NCBI GenBank assembly: GCA_013433145.1 | Contig: CM024183.1 | Span: 1,391,501-1,455,500 of the forward strand | DNA from: Ascaris suum | Lineage: Eukaryota > Nematoda > Chromadorea > Rhabditida > Ascarididae | Length of the DNA stretch: 64,000 bases | Direction: 5' to 3' | Part shown: piece after piece, positions 26,001 through 38,910 of the stretch | Layout: the number at the start of each line of letters is the position of its first letter | Numbering within the stretch: position 1 is the stretch's first letter | Program-made: the position numbers and the translations under genes | Notes under the pieces: model-generated | What the model saw: the letters and a program-made list of their open reading frames with translations, nothing else | Database searches by the model: none | What the model was told of the DNA's origin: nothing

Positions 26001-28792
26001 TGCATTTCAGCCATTTCATAGTTCAAGAGATTCGAGCTTAGGTAGTGCTAGTATACAGCGTATCAGTCCAGATTCATCCACTAGTGAACCAATGCCCATC
26101 GACTATTCAAATCATGGTTCGTTTTTATCTGCTATATTCATATTTTCATAAATGAATTGATATGATAACGTATTTTGATAATGAAAAAAAAATTTTTGAT
26201 AGTCTTTTTTTTGAGTCGAATGTTTCGTTGAAAAAAAAACCCCGTTACATTTGCGAGTCTATCCCATAGATTTTCTGAATTCTAAAAAAAATACACTTAT
26301 TTCAGGATATACTGAAACCATCTAAATGCAATTTGGAACTCAATTAAGTGCGAAATTTTAGTATTATATATTATGCAAGAAATTAGTTAGTTAAAAATAA
26401 TAGGGAAGTGTATAGTATTGATGTTGTCTCAAATATAATTCAAACATAGAATTCTCGTCGTATCTTGAAATTCAGCTTGTGATAAAAAAAAGAAGATTTC
26501 AGATACTGATAATAAGCAACATTTACGGTATCGTTTAATGGAGCGGCAACCTGAGGTCATAAGTAGAGTGGAACAACAAAGTTGGAGTGATAATTCACTT
26601 TCACCACCACACAACTCAAAGAATCTCACCGAACATGACGAGAAACCGGTTTCATTACTTGGTTCTTTGCTTTCTACACGGCGGACATCTCCGCTAGTAC
26701 CTCAAAGCCGTACCGATATACATTCTGGATTGAGCAATACTCGGCAAGGAGATGTAAGTTTTGTTTGGCTAGTTGAAGCATCGGATTGGGGAAACTTCTA
26801 GAATCCATGAATGAGACATTTTTTCGATTCGATGATTGGTTATTCAGCTAAACGAATGGAATCATATAAACGGTGATCCGTACTCCTCTCTGCCCCTTCT
26901 TTATGTTGGCTAAGCCGTCTTTCTCCTTCAATTCGCAGAGCATTTTATGACTTACTATTTTAAACCAAAATTTGCTGGCCACTATTTTTTATATGTACCT
27001 CGTAAATTTTCGCACATCTTCTAGTGGAAATTCAAAATTCCATATTATTATAGTGGCCAAAATTGCTGTGGATTCTAAAAAAAATCGAAATTTCATCGGC
27101 ATATGAATTTCAACGATGACACAAAGCACCAAGAAATTCATATTCGGAAATAATTTTTCAAAGGAAATTTTTCGAGATTTATGCAAATTTCTCAAAATTT
27201 TCAACGTTTTTTTCCCCCTTATATTTTCAATCATTTTGGCTTCTGAGAAATTTTGAACACTGTTGTTATCGTCTTTCGTCATTTTCACCTCTCTACTTCT
27301 TTCCCTTTCTCCAGTTGGAGGCAAGAGAAAGATGAGCGTGCATACAAGTGGAATATTTTGTGAAAGCGATTTGACCGTCCTCGATATACCTAGATTGGCA
27401 CATTCTATCCAATTTCGAGGATTGATTCATGAATCCACTCTGCATCGAATTGTCGTATTTAACGAAAAAACTGATATAGATGGTCGTGCAATTTAAGTCG
27501 GACTTCGAATGACGTCATCGGGCACTCCTTCAGATATCTTCTGCAAATATGCCCCTGAAGTATGTAGGAGATACACAAAGCAATATCATTTGATCATAGA
27601 AATGTGCTAGTGAGCTTGTAATTCAATAATATAGAACAGAAACAGAAATTTATTCAGTTGAAATTCATTCCATTCATTGCATCTAAATTTCTATCCTAGC
27701 TTCGGACTCTATATGCCCTTTTTGGATTTCTGATTTTTGATCTTTTAAACTTCCTCCATTTTATTGAAGTTTCGATCTCGAGATTCTAGAATTAAACACT
27801 GGGGTTTCCGTTTTTTTTTAAAACACTTTTTGTGCAGATTTTTGAAAAACTTTTCTTGCAAATCTAACATAAATATGAATTGAGCTTTTTTTTTCAGCTA
27901 AAACAAAAACTTCTTGTAATATTTTCCAGTCATTTTTTTAGAATTTTATTTCGAATTGATGACAAATTTTTGCAATCGGCCACGTTATTGTAGTTTTGCT
28001 TTCATTTTGCAATGCATTGCATTTTTTTTTTTGCAAAGATAAAAATTAAGTGAAACATAGAAAGGTTGATATGCTAATGATGATTACTTATAAGTGAATT
28101 TTCAGAACGATTTGAAGAATTGTTTGAGTAGTTTGGCGGTGAATTTGACGACAACAAAAAGTGATAGCGATAGTATGGGATCACCAAGCAGCAATCATAG
28201 CACTTCCGATTCGACGCATTCACAGCCGAGTCCTGCATCGTCGGGTGCGAAGAATTCGGCCATCGTTAAGGCTCTCAACTCAAGGCCTTCCACTAAAGTA
28301 AATGCATTTTCGTGAATTCTAATTGCCATTAAAATCTAGGCAACTATTTTATGCAACTTGATATAAAAGAGCCTAATCTTTTAGGTCTTTTTTATATCAT
28401 GCTCAATTAGCTATTTTATATCAAATGCTGCAAATATTTGCATCAATAAGAAACCTTTAGCTATAGTGCACTCCAATTGGCAATTAGGCGAAGAGTTTCG
28501 AACTTTTATTTAATATATATCCGCGCAAACATCTTACCATCTGAACCACTATTGTTGTGCATTTTTGTGTAGTTATTTTCAGCAACAATATATGGATAGA
28601 CGTCGAAGGAACAACGAAGCAGCAAAGAGATGTCGTGCAAATCGACGTGCACAATTTGAAATGCGCTCAAAAAGAGCACAACAATTGGAGCTCGAGAACG
28701 GTGAACTCCGAAAAGAGATGAATAGATTAAAACAAGAGCTCGAACAACTAAAAGCGATACACGCTGCTAAAACGGTCGCATTACAACGTTAA
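23001..28792 (+). CDS. bZIP transcription factor with two bZIP domains (PAR/NFIL3, ces-2/atf-2-like)
   Basis: Exons: 23001-23173, 23418-23523, 24059-24475, 25960-26116, 26476-26753, 28106-28297 and 28583-28792 (stop TAA). Frame is continuous across all six introns, giving 510 residues. Residues 1-57 are Ser-rich. The first bZIP has basic region [20 protein letters not shown] (about 70-89) and a short zipper with heptads M95, L102, L109, Q116 that runs into a Gln/Pro-rich stretch. The second, at the C-terminus, has [20 protein letters not shown] (444-463) and a regular zipper at L476, L483, L490 and L497. Both have the NNxAAKR(S/C)R core typical of PAR, NFIL3 and CES-2 proteins, which bind DNA in the nucleus as dimers. 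The middle is Ser/Thr-rich and of low complexity, with a more distinctive [16 protein letters not shown] patch in exon 5. A 3' splice site at 22988-22989, 11 bases before the ATG, suits trans-splicing. Alternative exon use could yield proteins with only one bZIP. Family is certain; exact orthology is not. Confidence 0.9.
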
Positions 28793-29275
28793 CATTTTTC
28801 CTCAATTGATTTTTGCATACATATTTGTGAATAATTGCTTCTTTTCAAATATCACTTCCGTTTTTTTTTTCAACTCACTGAGATTATCTTCTCCTTGAAT
28901 TTGTTTTAGGATTTATCGTAATCCGCTGAAAAAAAAAGCTCTTCCGGAATAGGGCATGTCTCTCTTATCATATCATAAATCACTGCCTTAGCAATAACTT
29001 TCTTTTAAATGTTGCTTTTTGTTGCTTTAATAAGAATGAACTCTTTATTCCATATCATGAATGGCTTATCAATGATCGATTATATCATATTTCGCGGTCG
29101 GTTGAAAATTGAAATGGAAGGGAAATCCATAAACATTGGATCGTTGAAAAATGTAATACATTCATTGAATGATATTTATTAGTGAGACAATAGTAGTGAA
29201 TATTACAAAGCTTTACGCCTCTTTTTATTAATGGGCTCTTTGTTTTTCCACTTTTTCTTTTCTCTTTTCTCTTTT

Positions 29276-29297
29276 CTTCTTCTTCTTCTTCTTCTTC
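29276..29297. repeat. (TTC)n microsatellite
   Basis: Seven TTC units in pyrimidine-rich sequence 3' of the bZIP coding region. Confidence 0.85.
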
Positions 29298-29733
29298 TCG
29301 ATGGTCTCAGTACGACGAGAGTTCAAGTCAAAATAGGATAAGAAACAGAGATTTACTTGCTCTTTTATCTTTCATGAGGAATGTCTACCTGACATTCAAA
29401 TTAGGGGATGTTTATTTGTCAGCAAATCCTTCATTCTTTTTTTTTTTCAACGATACTTTCTACTCATTTCGGGCAGAAAAAAAATATTTCGGTAGAATTC
29501 TAGAATTTCAAATTTTCAAAAAAGTTTTCAATTCTCGAAGCGCAGTGATTTTTATTTTATTCAGACAAAAAGATGAATCGAAACTTTGAATTGCTGTTGT
29601 GACGTTTATATTCTAAATACTTTTATAAGGATGAACGGCGGAGAGGAACTTTCACTGCTTTATTATACGTACCTCTAACATACTTCATATTGATTATTTT
29701 CAACTTCTTATATATTCCTCAATTTCTTAATAA

Positions 29734-29735
<2 letters not shown>

Positions 29736-29830
<95 letters not shown>
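29736..29830. repeat. (AT)n microsatellite
   Basis: About 47 AT units about 1 kb past the bZIP stop codon. Confidence 0.98.
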
Positions 29831-29832
<2 letters not shown>

Positions 29833-30954
29833 GCAGAAAAGGCAAAAATCAATGAATATTTATTATTTGGTTGTCGCCGCATTTCATTCCGATTAGTTCC
29901 CTTTGCTTAATGAGTTAATTTCTAGTTTCATTTGATGTGCAGCGTTGTTTGTTGTATATGCAAACGTTGTAGAGGTGCTTCTTTATGATATCTTTTGTTG
30001 TCTCGTTTTGTGTCGATCAACCCCCTTTATCATTTTTTCATTTTGTTATTCTATTGTAAAAAAAAACTGTAGTAAACAGAATGTTCGGCCAGCTTTCGGA
30101 AGCATCGATCCGGAATTCGTTCCTTCCATCGCTGAATGAATTTTTTTGCGCACATTTGCCTTCAAGATTGTCAGCTTGTGTTACCTTTACATATAAATGT
30201 TGTCAGAAGGGGCAGCTATTATTGGGAATAGAGGTAAAATCGAAGTGATCATAGGCCACTTGTATCACATCACAACAATTTCGCTGTTGTGCCCAGATAA
30301 TTTTAACCGCAGAGGAAAAATGGGGGGGGGAGGTGAGGGAATGGTTAGGCTTCATTGATTTCGAAAATGTTATCGATGTGCGAGATCACTGCAAGAAATG
30401 CCTTATAGTATAAACGAGTTGGCGAAAATTATTCCGGCGGAATGATCTTTTGGGGCACTTATCCGGCAAAAATTATCACAAACTATGCAGTAAAATTACC
30501 AAAAACGCATGAGACCTTCGATTGTCTAATGTCCCTTTGAAGCTATATTGGCACCTGTTTGCCACCTGTACTATATTACAAAAATCATCGAAATTAGCAA
30601 AATGAAGTAATGACAGTGTTGACAATCGAAAAGCATTTAGAATGTTCACAGTAGAGATTAAACGCTCAATGGCTTTCTTCTCGTGGAAATTTTCGCTTTG
30701 CAATTTTCAAAAAATGTGGATTACTCACTTCACTTCTACTTTTAATGTACTTCTATCGTAGTGACGATTCTTTATTACTCCCTTCCCTTCATCCACCCTA
30801 TTTCCCTCTCTACTTATTTGCTTAAGAGTTTCCCACTTATATCAGCAAAAATTGGTTCGCTTTGCATGAAATTACCCGTTGATCGACCCGTCGACATGCC
30901 GACTATCGCAAACGATGTTCGATCGTTTGACATGCAGGTTGATAATTCTTTTCT

Positions 30955-30997
30955 TAGCAAACTTTTGCAATCCTAGCAAACTTTTTTGCAATCCTAG
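30955..30997. repeat. Short tandem duplication, about 21-bp unit
   Basis: Two units of TAGCAAAC(T)nGCAATCC differing in T-run length. Confidence 0.85.
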
Positions 30998-31684
30998 TGC
31001 AGAAAACTTTGCAACAAAAAAAAAAACGATATCAAGGATGGTATGGTTTTTCATCATTTATATAGGGTTTCCTCATTGATGCGTGGCGTTCATTTTGCAA
31101 TATTTTTGCCAATCAGTTGTTCGGTGTTGCAATCTATATTAGCTTTCTTTACTTAAATATATTTTATGTAATGTTTTATTAATGTGCCCGTTGGTTGTAT
31201 ATAATAGGTCGATTGTTAAATACATAATAATGAACAACGAGATCGTGTCGAATAGATCACCTTTGCTAAAACTTTAGAAATAATCGATCAATTCATCTCC
31301 TCTCCTCCTTCTCCCTCTCTCTCATCCTTCCTTCGTTTTCGCCTATTCTTTTGAGCTCTCGAACTATAATACTAGAGCACCTCCAGCCTGCATTCATTTC
31401 CTTTCGGGTTCTTGATGAATTGATCGCTTTTTATGGCGTCGCGACATTATTATGTCAGAAAGCTTTAAGAATCGAAAATAATCTCACTAAAGAACTCCAG
31501 TTGCCTATGTATATAAATGTAATTGCGCTCGTTGTTCATTGTTTCTGGTTAAGAACTTTACCTCATAACGTTCAGATATGTCTGTTCGCTTTGAATATCA
31601 ATTGATCACTGTTTCCTCCCCTCTCGCCGATCACCTCTCCCCTTTCGGCGATCCTTCCCTTCGCCAGCCTTCCCACATTTAAGC

Positions 31685-31720
31685 AATAAAATGCTTTCAT
31701 TTTATACTGTATGGAATAAA
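31685..31720 (+). terminator. Candidate poly(A) signals 3' of the bZIP gene
   Basis: AATAAAA occurs at about 31685 and again at about 31715. I saw no nearer AATAAA in the first 500 bases after the bZIP stop. If used, the 3' UTR would be about 2.9 kb, which is long for a nematode. Confidence 0.25.
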
Positions 31721-32208
31721 ACTCAAGGTTTATTCACTTGTTCTCTTAAACACTTGCATATATTCTCTTGATGTAAAATTACGAAAGAGATTTCATTTGA
31801 CGGGCATGATTTAATTTGTCTATACATTAATTGAAGTGTTGAAAGTATTTTTGTTCTTTAATGTAAATTTTAAAAAAAATTCCTAAGGTATTTGCATCTT
31901 ATGTTAGTTACATTGCGCTCTCTTAGGCAATTGAAACTTCGTGAGTATCCATTCTTCAAGATGCTTTCTATTTGATCCGGCCGCTATTCATAACCGTGGA
32001 CCGTTTCTTGCAATGCATTAGATTAATCCGGCTGCAGTTATCAGGCGGCGATGAATTTCAGCTATGATCTAGTGTTAAAGTCTTCAAGTTTCTCATATCT
32101 TTCTTGCTGCAAAATCCAGCTTTTGCCATCTTTGATTGCTGTCCAATTTTATGCATAAATCATAGATTATTCAAACTTGGAAGCTTTGTTTAAATGGGAA
32201 GTTGCCAC

Positions 32209-32214
32209 TTTATT
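32209..32214 (-). terminator. Poly(A) signal of the SH2-kinase gene
   Basis: AATAAA on the minus strand, about 80 bases past the stop codon at 32294-32296. It supports the last exon (32473-32294) as the real 3' end of the kinase gene. Confidence 0.55.
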
Positions 32215-32293
32215 TAAATGGGAAGCTTTATAAGAGTAGTGAAGAGGATATTCCTTTAATGTTTTAAATGCTTAAATTAAGCGCAAGTTCAAA

Positions 32294-35200
32294 TTATATA
32301 TGCGTCAATAATTTCTTCTTTTTCTTCTTTCTCTTTTTGCTCATTACCTTCGATGATTGCCCACTTCTTGATTTTGTTGATTCCGTCTTACAATCTCTGC
32401 TTTTCTTGTTTCGCAATCTTGATTTCGAAGCTCGTGAGTGAATTTTCGGTGATTTTGGTATCGAACATGCCGTCTGAAAATACAATATCAAATATACGTG
32501 AAATTTATTTTACAACGGAAATATTTAAAGAGAAGACTAGTTTATTCCATTCAAAAGGTGAGATATATTTGAGGCGGTGAGTATGCACATAAGTGATAGA
32601 TGGAAATGCAATCAATTGAAGTGGTGAGTTATGTAGACATTCATTACCGGGTAATGTGCTCAATAAAATAAGGAAAAATTGGAAATATTTAGCGATATTA
32701 ATGAAGTATAGACAGACTTTACGTTTATCCTGTTAAATGCAAAATGCAAAACGCAAAATGAAATTTCCAGACATTGCAAGATGCAATAAGCAAGCATTGC
32801 AAAATGCAATATGCTAATACCATAAAGCGCAACATACGGATAGTGCGAAATGCACAATCATGATACTCGCCTTTATGTCACGACTGTCGTGTTCACCGAT
32901 TGAATCGTCATCCGAGAGTTTTGCAATGCGGTATTTGATGAAATCCACTGCCTAAAAAAATAATTGCTATACTATTATAATAAAACGAATTTTGTTGCTT
33001 TTTTTTCTGCAGACAACGCTGACCACTTAAATCAATGATGCTTTCTTTTTTCACCCTTTAAAATATTCACATCTTCCTGGAAAAACAAAATTCCTCGATA
33101 CGGATCATAATATATGCGTGTATGGTAGGCTATTGAATAGGATCAAACAGTTATAGAGTCTCTAAGAATTTCTGAGGATTTTCTTAATGAAAAGCTTTAT
33201 CGCAATAATGTCACTTTTGTTTCAACATTTTCGCAAGATGTAACAATAGTCTGCAATATCTCGAATATGCGTAATTAAACGGAACTTCTAGTTTTACTAC
33301 AGGAGAGGAAGCGTCCACTAAATGGAAAGCACGGTCAATTCCCTCTCAGGAGGTTCGAGAGGAACCGTTTATTTGAGTAGGCGGAGAGGTCTTATTTACT
33401 AGTACGCTCTTTCTAGATGCATCGAAATTTACAGCAGTCATTCCAGTTTATACTCACATCATCCATTGACCAACGTTCATCCGGATCCTGTTCCCAGCAA
33501 CGCTTCATTAATTCCGGAATTCCTTCCGGACATCCTGCTGGAGGTTGCATCCTGTAGCCAGCCATTACCTGCATTTCGAGACATTATAATTACCGGCACA
33601 ACACGTTAGACAGATAAATCGAGTTTCAGGCGTAGCTTGAAGAAGGATCCGCACAACAATAATGACAGCTAATAGTTATTTTGCTAAGCCATTGTTCTGC
33701 TCAACTCATGCTTTGAACCATCAAGCTATATTCGGAAAGACAAAGAAGCAGAAAAATATTCGTTATTTTAGAGATGCAACATTGCTATATATATGAGGGG
33801 ACCCTCACTCATCCCCATTTCCTCTCTCCCTTTCCCAAATTGTATGCTCATTATAGAAATTAGTGAACATCCTCTTCAAGAATATTTGCTGTGGCGAAAT
33901 AATCGAACACCGCATCGAAAATTTTTTCAATAATCATTAGCCATTGTGCCTTCAAAAAAAAAAACTGGAAAGTGGTCTCCGCGGAGCGAGGGAGGGGGGA
34001 AAGGTTGGCGGTGAACTCTCATCAGAAACACCAATACGTCAATATTGAAAAACGCATTAGCGATGCATTATTGAAATGATGATAACACCTTGCGCTTAGT
34101 TTCGGCCGAAGATAAGTCTCCATATGGTTCCTCACCGTCGGAGAACACTTCCCAGACGAGAATACTGAACGCGAACACATCTGATTTCAGCGTATAGATA
34201 AAGGTGCTCATCGTTTCAGGTGCTGTCCATTTGATGGGCACTTTCTTGGATCCTTTCATCCGATAAATGCAACCCTCACGGGACAGACCAAAGTCACTGA
34301 TCTTCGCCTTAAATAAGTCCTCTCAGACGATTCGTTGATTAAATGCAATCCTAATGAGGATTTAAATGTCTTCAAATATCTGCTCTACTAATGGCCTTCA
34401 GTACTTCCTTTTCTGCTTCAGTTTATTGGATTGCTATAAGAGTCCTTAACGTTCCACTGGTTATAAACATTTAATTCCAGCTACTGTGCTTCACATCTCT
34501 CGAAAATTGTATTTACTTTCTATTTTTATTATGGAATCATAATGCTATTCAGAAGAACGTTCTAGAGCAATCAAAGCGTACAATTTTGGTTCTCGTATAG
34601 AGGACATTCCTCGCAGCAATATCTCGGTGTATGCATCCACGTGAATGCAAATAAGATAAACCATTCGCTGTACCAAGTACCATACAATTGATCTTCTCAT
34701 CATGCGATACGGTTCCTTTACGTGAACGAAGATCGCTAAGAATTGAACCACCTTTTACCTGGAATTGAGAATAATTTCGAAACATTTGGGAAAATAATCT
34801 ACCTGAATTTACCTGTCTAGAAGAAAGTTTTATCGTCTTAATATTAAGTATTTTTTCCCTCAGCAAGTGTTAATTTCTTGTACTAATGAGATTCGAAAAT
34901 AAACGCTTGCTCCTGGACTAATATACTATTAATATGTGATAAAACACGATACCGGAAGTAAATATGACGTTAGTGGAAATTTTTTTAAATTTCAAAATAT
35001 ATAGAGGTATAGAGTCGGGATATTCCATATGTCGGATATATCCGATTTTCAATTAGTGAGCAATTATCAATGATAAAACGTAACGAGTTCGATGACGATC
35101 ATTAAAGGCTCGCAATCGACTGCAACTCCATACATTCGAACAACGTTCACATGATCATAGTGTCGCATTAGACGTGCCTCATGCATCATTTCTTTTATTT

Positions 35201-38200
35201 TTTCTTTTGCATGTGCGAATTCTGCTTCATCTTTCACCTTTTTCGCCTTAAATTATATCTTCTTCATGTAGTTTAGCAAGTTGAAATTATCTTAGAAATC
35301 AGCTTTTTATAGATTCATCTTCATTTTATTCGTTTATATTCTTTTATTTGTATTTATTTATTTACTTGTTTATTTATGTGGAGAAAGCCATGGTATAGCA
35401 CACAGAACGCGAAGTGGGTTAATTTGAAGTAGATTCACATATATTTGCATATAAAATGTATATATAATGCGAAGTGTGTATTGCGTGAAGTTGGTTATAC
35501 CATTTTCATGCTAAAGGTGGTACTGTTAAAAAAAATCGACCTGATTTAAAAACATCGTAGAGTTGAGTTATTCGCAATTTCACATCAACAGTGAAAAAAA
35601 AATTACAATTAGACAATTATTACATGAAATTAAAATTATAAATCTCTCTCTCAAAAAAAAATCAAAGATATAAATACAAAAACGCAAAAAAAAGCTATAC
35701 GAAAACGTTTTTGAATAATTCATTACGATTGCATAAATTTTCTAAATCGTTATTGTCTACAATATTGCATGAAATAACGCTTTTATGGTAAGTTTTACTT
35801 ATTACTATAGCATTTATCTTCGTATTGCAACTCCTATATTTATTTTTAATTAAAAAAAAGTCTATAGATTTCACACGAAATACGGACAGAGATATACATT
35901 TATCCGCTTATATTTTATAATATTATATCGTCATGCTTAAAGCTTTCAATCAATCTTCGAATAGAACTAATTAAGGTGTAGCCAATTTCTAATTGCTTAT
36001 AACCTTATTCGAAGGTTTTTTGCAAAAAAAAAAAAAAAAAAAAAGATAGGAATCGAACCAGTTTAACAGCGCATTCATATTTCCGTCCGAGGATGAACAC
36101 CTCACCAGCACGAACCTCACCGAATGCACCCGCACCGAGTTGCTCTTTAAGCTTCACATCCTTATGGTGGAACTCCCACAGTTGACGTTTAACAGGTGTT
36201 TTTAGTACACTTGTTAATACCTTTAAAGTTTTATTGTAATATACAAATTGAAATTATTAAATACCTTTTTTTTGGAATAGTCAAATTGATAGCAAAATCA
36301 TTCCAAGACATATTTTATTATCGCTTATCTCAAAAATGCTTTTTTCTTCATTAACGAAAATTCCAATTTTTCAACTATGAGTCGAAATTTTCTAATCTAG
36401 AAAATGATGTCTGCCGGAATTAACGTATTGCGAGACATACTTTGATCATATTTGAGCTTTGATCATATTTGAGAAAGCATGGATTTGTTCTAGAATGGGA
36501 TAGAGATCGATACAAGATCAATCTCGAGAGTATTTAATAGTATCGACGATATTCAACTCTTCTCAATCGCAAATATTTTCATCAAATGCAATAAGCGTTT
36601 ATAACTTCTATCCATATAGCTCTTTCAATAAAAGTAATAAATTTCTATTTTTTTCGATAGGAAATTCGGATTGCTTTATGCATCTTAAGAAATAAATGCG
36701 CTGCTATATACGATTATCTTTTGGTTGTTTAATTATTATTCTATTTAAATTAGCTAAGAGATATTTCTTCAATAATTGATGAATTTTAGCTGTATTGACT
36801 TAGAAGAACGGAAGCTTAGAACTGCAAATCGAATTCGGAATTACTTGACATATAAGGATCAATCGAGGATCCCAAAAAGAGATCAAATTAAATGGCATTG
36901 AGATAGGTATAAGATGAGGTACCTGTGGATTGATAGGTTGTTGACTAGAGACATAATAACTAATAAGATCGTCTAAGCTCGGAAACGAGAAATCCTCAAG
37001 TGCATACCAATGCATTACATCTTCCACTTTCTTTCGCTTGATAATTATATGGCGTACCTGCGGAAATGTAATAATAGCATATTAAAATCCACCTTGATGG
37101 ATATTTATATTCTTATCTGAGCAGCAACTATTAAATTTTATTCTGCAACATAATCAAATGATGATAGAATTTTCTATTAGATAAATAAGATAGCCGATAA
37201 AAGTGATTCATTTTTATTTCTTGTCTATATTTGTTTAAATAATCTCTTAATGCAAGAAATTTGCGGTCTAAATAATCCGGCAAATTTTCCGGTAGTTCGT
37301 TTGATCCACTTTCCGGTGTCTGATGTCCGGTAAAAGTTCATTTGACGTGGATGATGGGCGGCGGAAGTGTCTGCAATTGTTCGAATGTCCGACATCTTCA
37401 AATCTCATGAGCGTTCAAATATGAGATTTCCTCGCATCGAAACATCTCTACGGATTTACTCACTATTGCCGATGCCGAGATATAAAGTTTGTATGAGTGA
37501 TGTGAACATGTTAGACGTTTATTATCAAATAAAAGAATTTTTCATTGCTCTAGTCATAAGTCATTGCATAGACAATGTCTTTATACAGCGATAATTAAAA
37601 TCAAAACGAGATTTAACTATAATTAAAAATTCAATCAAATAAATCAAATTATAAATGCTAAAAAAAAAATCGTTGAATTTTATTTCGTTTCTCTAATTTC
37701 CGCTAATTTCCATTATGAATCTCATCGGCATATTTGTTCTAATAAAAATTTCGGCAACAATTTGACAAAATGCATTCGGCCATAAATTGTGGCCATAATG
37801 TGAGACATAGCGTTTGAGACTATACATCACAACGGTAGTACTTATTACGCTATTCACGCTTAAGTATTTATAAAATAATTCAACTTGAGCGTAGTAAAAT
37901 TCAATTTTGGCCAAAATATTCGTAATTTAAGGGCACTAGATTTTTGCTTTCCTATTATTTTGCGTATTCATTGATAGCATTCTTCCGTTTTCCTCTATGT
38001 TTTGTTGTATTTTGTTCGTTTGTGGATATTCCACTTTCCTGTCATTAGCTTTAGAGTGAGAACAATGAAGGCAATCAATAAAAATTACAGCCAATGGATC
38101 GTTGCCTTGTGTCACCCGTACCGATACGATAACTTCCCGAGGATCGGTCGGTTTTGGTTGTGAAAGTCGTAGCATATAATCACCTATCTAAAGATTTCAA

Positions 38201-38896
38201 TAATAGAAATTTGTACATAAATAAAACGTTATGAAAAAGAGATGTATAAACATATTCGCAGTGGTTATGAGGTTGAAATTTGGACAGTATAGCGATATGC
38301 ATATTCTGAACCGCTTACAGAGGACATTTGCGCCCAACAGTGTTTGACTTGAAAAATGTCTGTGTAACACGTGTTGTGCGAATCATAAAATGTTCGAACT
38401 GGCGATTGAAAAACAACAAGAGCGATGGTCATTGGAGGCGCAAGTGTCCTTCGATGCAAATGATGTCGAGCATTCCCAGCTGTAACTGATCGTGAGATGC
38501 TATCGTCCGATCTTGAACTAGGATATGCAGTGCTTTTTTAAACCAGTCGGTGCCCATCATTTATGTCATTTGTTGGCCATTTTTCTCTAGCTCAATATGT
38601 AGCCTAAGGCATTTGATGCAATGCTCAAGGTTCTTCCATAGCCGCATATTCTATATTAGAAAAAGGTTTTAGATACTAGATATTAGGTGATTCTGAAATA
38701 CTGAACGATTCTGAATGAGCATTACAAGTATAAAAATAATTATCAATTAATTGTATATTGGTATCCAAAACAAAAAAAATTAAAGGATAGAAGAGATTAC
38801 ATTAGCTAGTAACTCGGCGACATCCTCTCGCGGTAGAAGGCCATGATAGCAACAATCCTCCTCGAGGTTCTTCGGCAAATCATCCACCTCGCTCAT
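32294..38896 (-). CDS. Fer/Fps-like non-receptor tyrosine kinase, SH2 plus kinase domain
   Basis: Exons, 5' to 3' on the minus strand: 38896-38801, 38187-38089, 37057-36923, 36220-36059, 35246-35085, 34758-34582, 34307-34089, 33568-33458, 32951-32871 and 32473-32294. All exons are multiples of three, so all nine introns are phase 0; 473 residues. The SH2 domain (about 17-110) opens with [11 protein letters not shown], and R39 in YMLRLS is the phosphotyrosine-binding Arg. The kinase domain (about 130-405) has P-loop LGAGAFGEV (138-146), catalytic Lys 163 (CAVK), HRDIAARN with D264, DFG at 282-284, APE at 306-308, and an activation-loop Tyr at 292, so it should be active. The SH2-kinase order without an F-BAR domain matches the nematode-expanded Fer-like group that includes C. 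elegans spe-8; a sperm role is only an inference. The tail is very Lys/Ser/Arg-rich. A candidate trans-splice acceptor sits at 38909-38910. The final junction is the least certain (see findings). Confidence 0.93.
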
Positions 38897-38910
38897 CCTT
38901 TTCTTCAACT

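Larger units (their letters stand above)
28793..32208. other. bZIP 3' UTR and spacer to the SH2-kinase gene
   Basis: No further gene seen. The bZIP and kinase genes converge here, so both 3' ends lie in this stretch. A plus-strand frame at 31351-31605 (84 codons) is relatively complex but unrecognised and could be UTR. Confidence 0.6.

Noticed and set aside
38265..38459. Minus-strand frame in intron 1 of the SH2-kinase gene
   Set aside because: SH2 homology runs directly from exon 1 to exon 2 without it.
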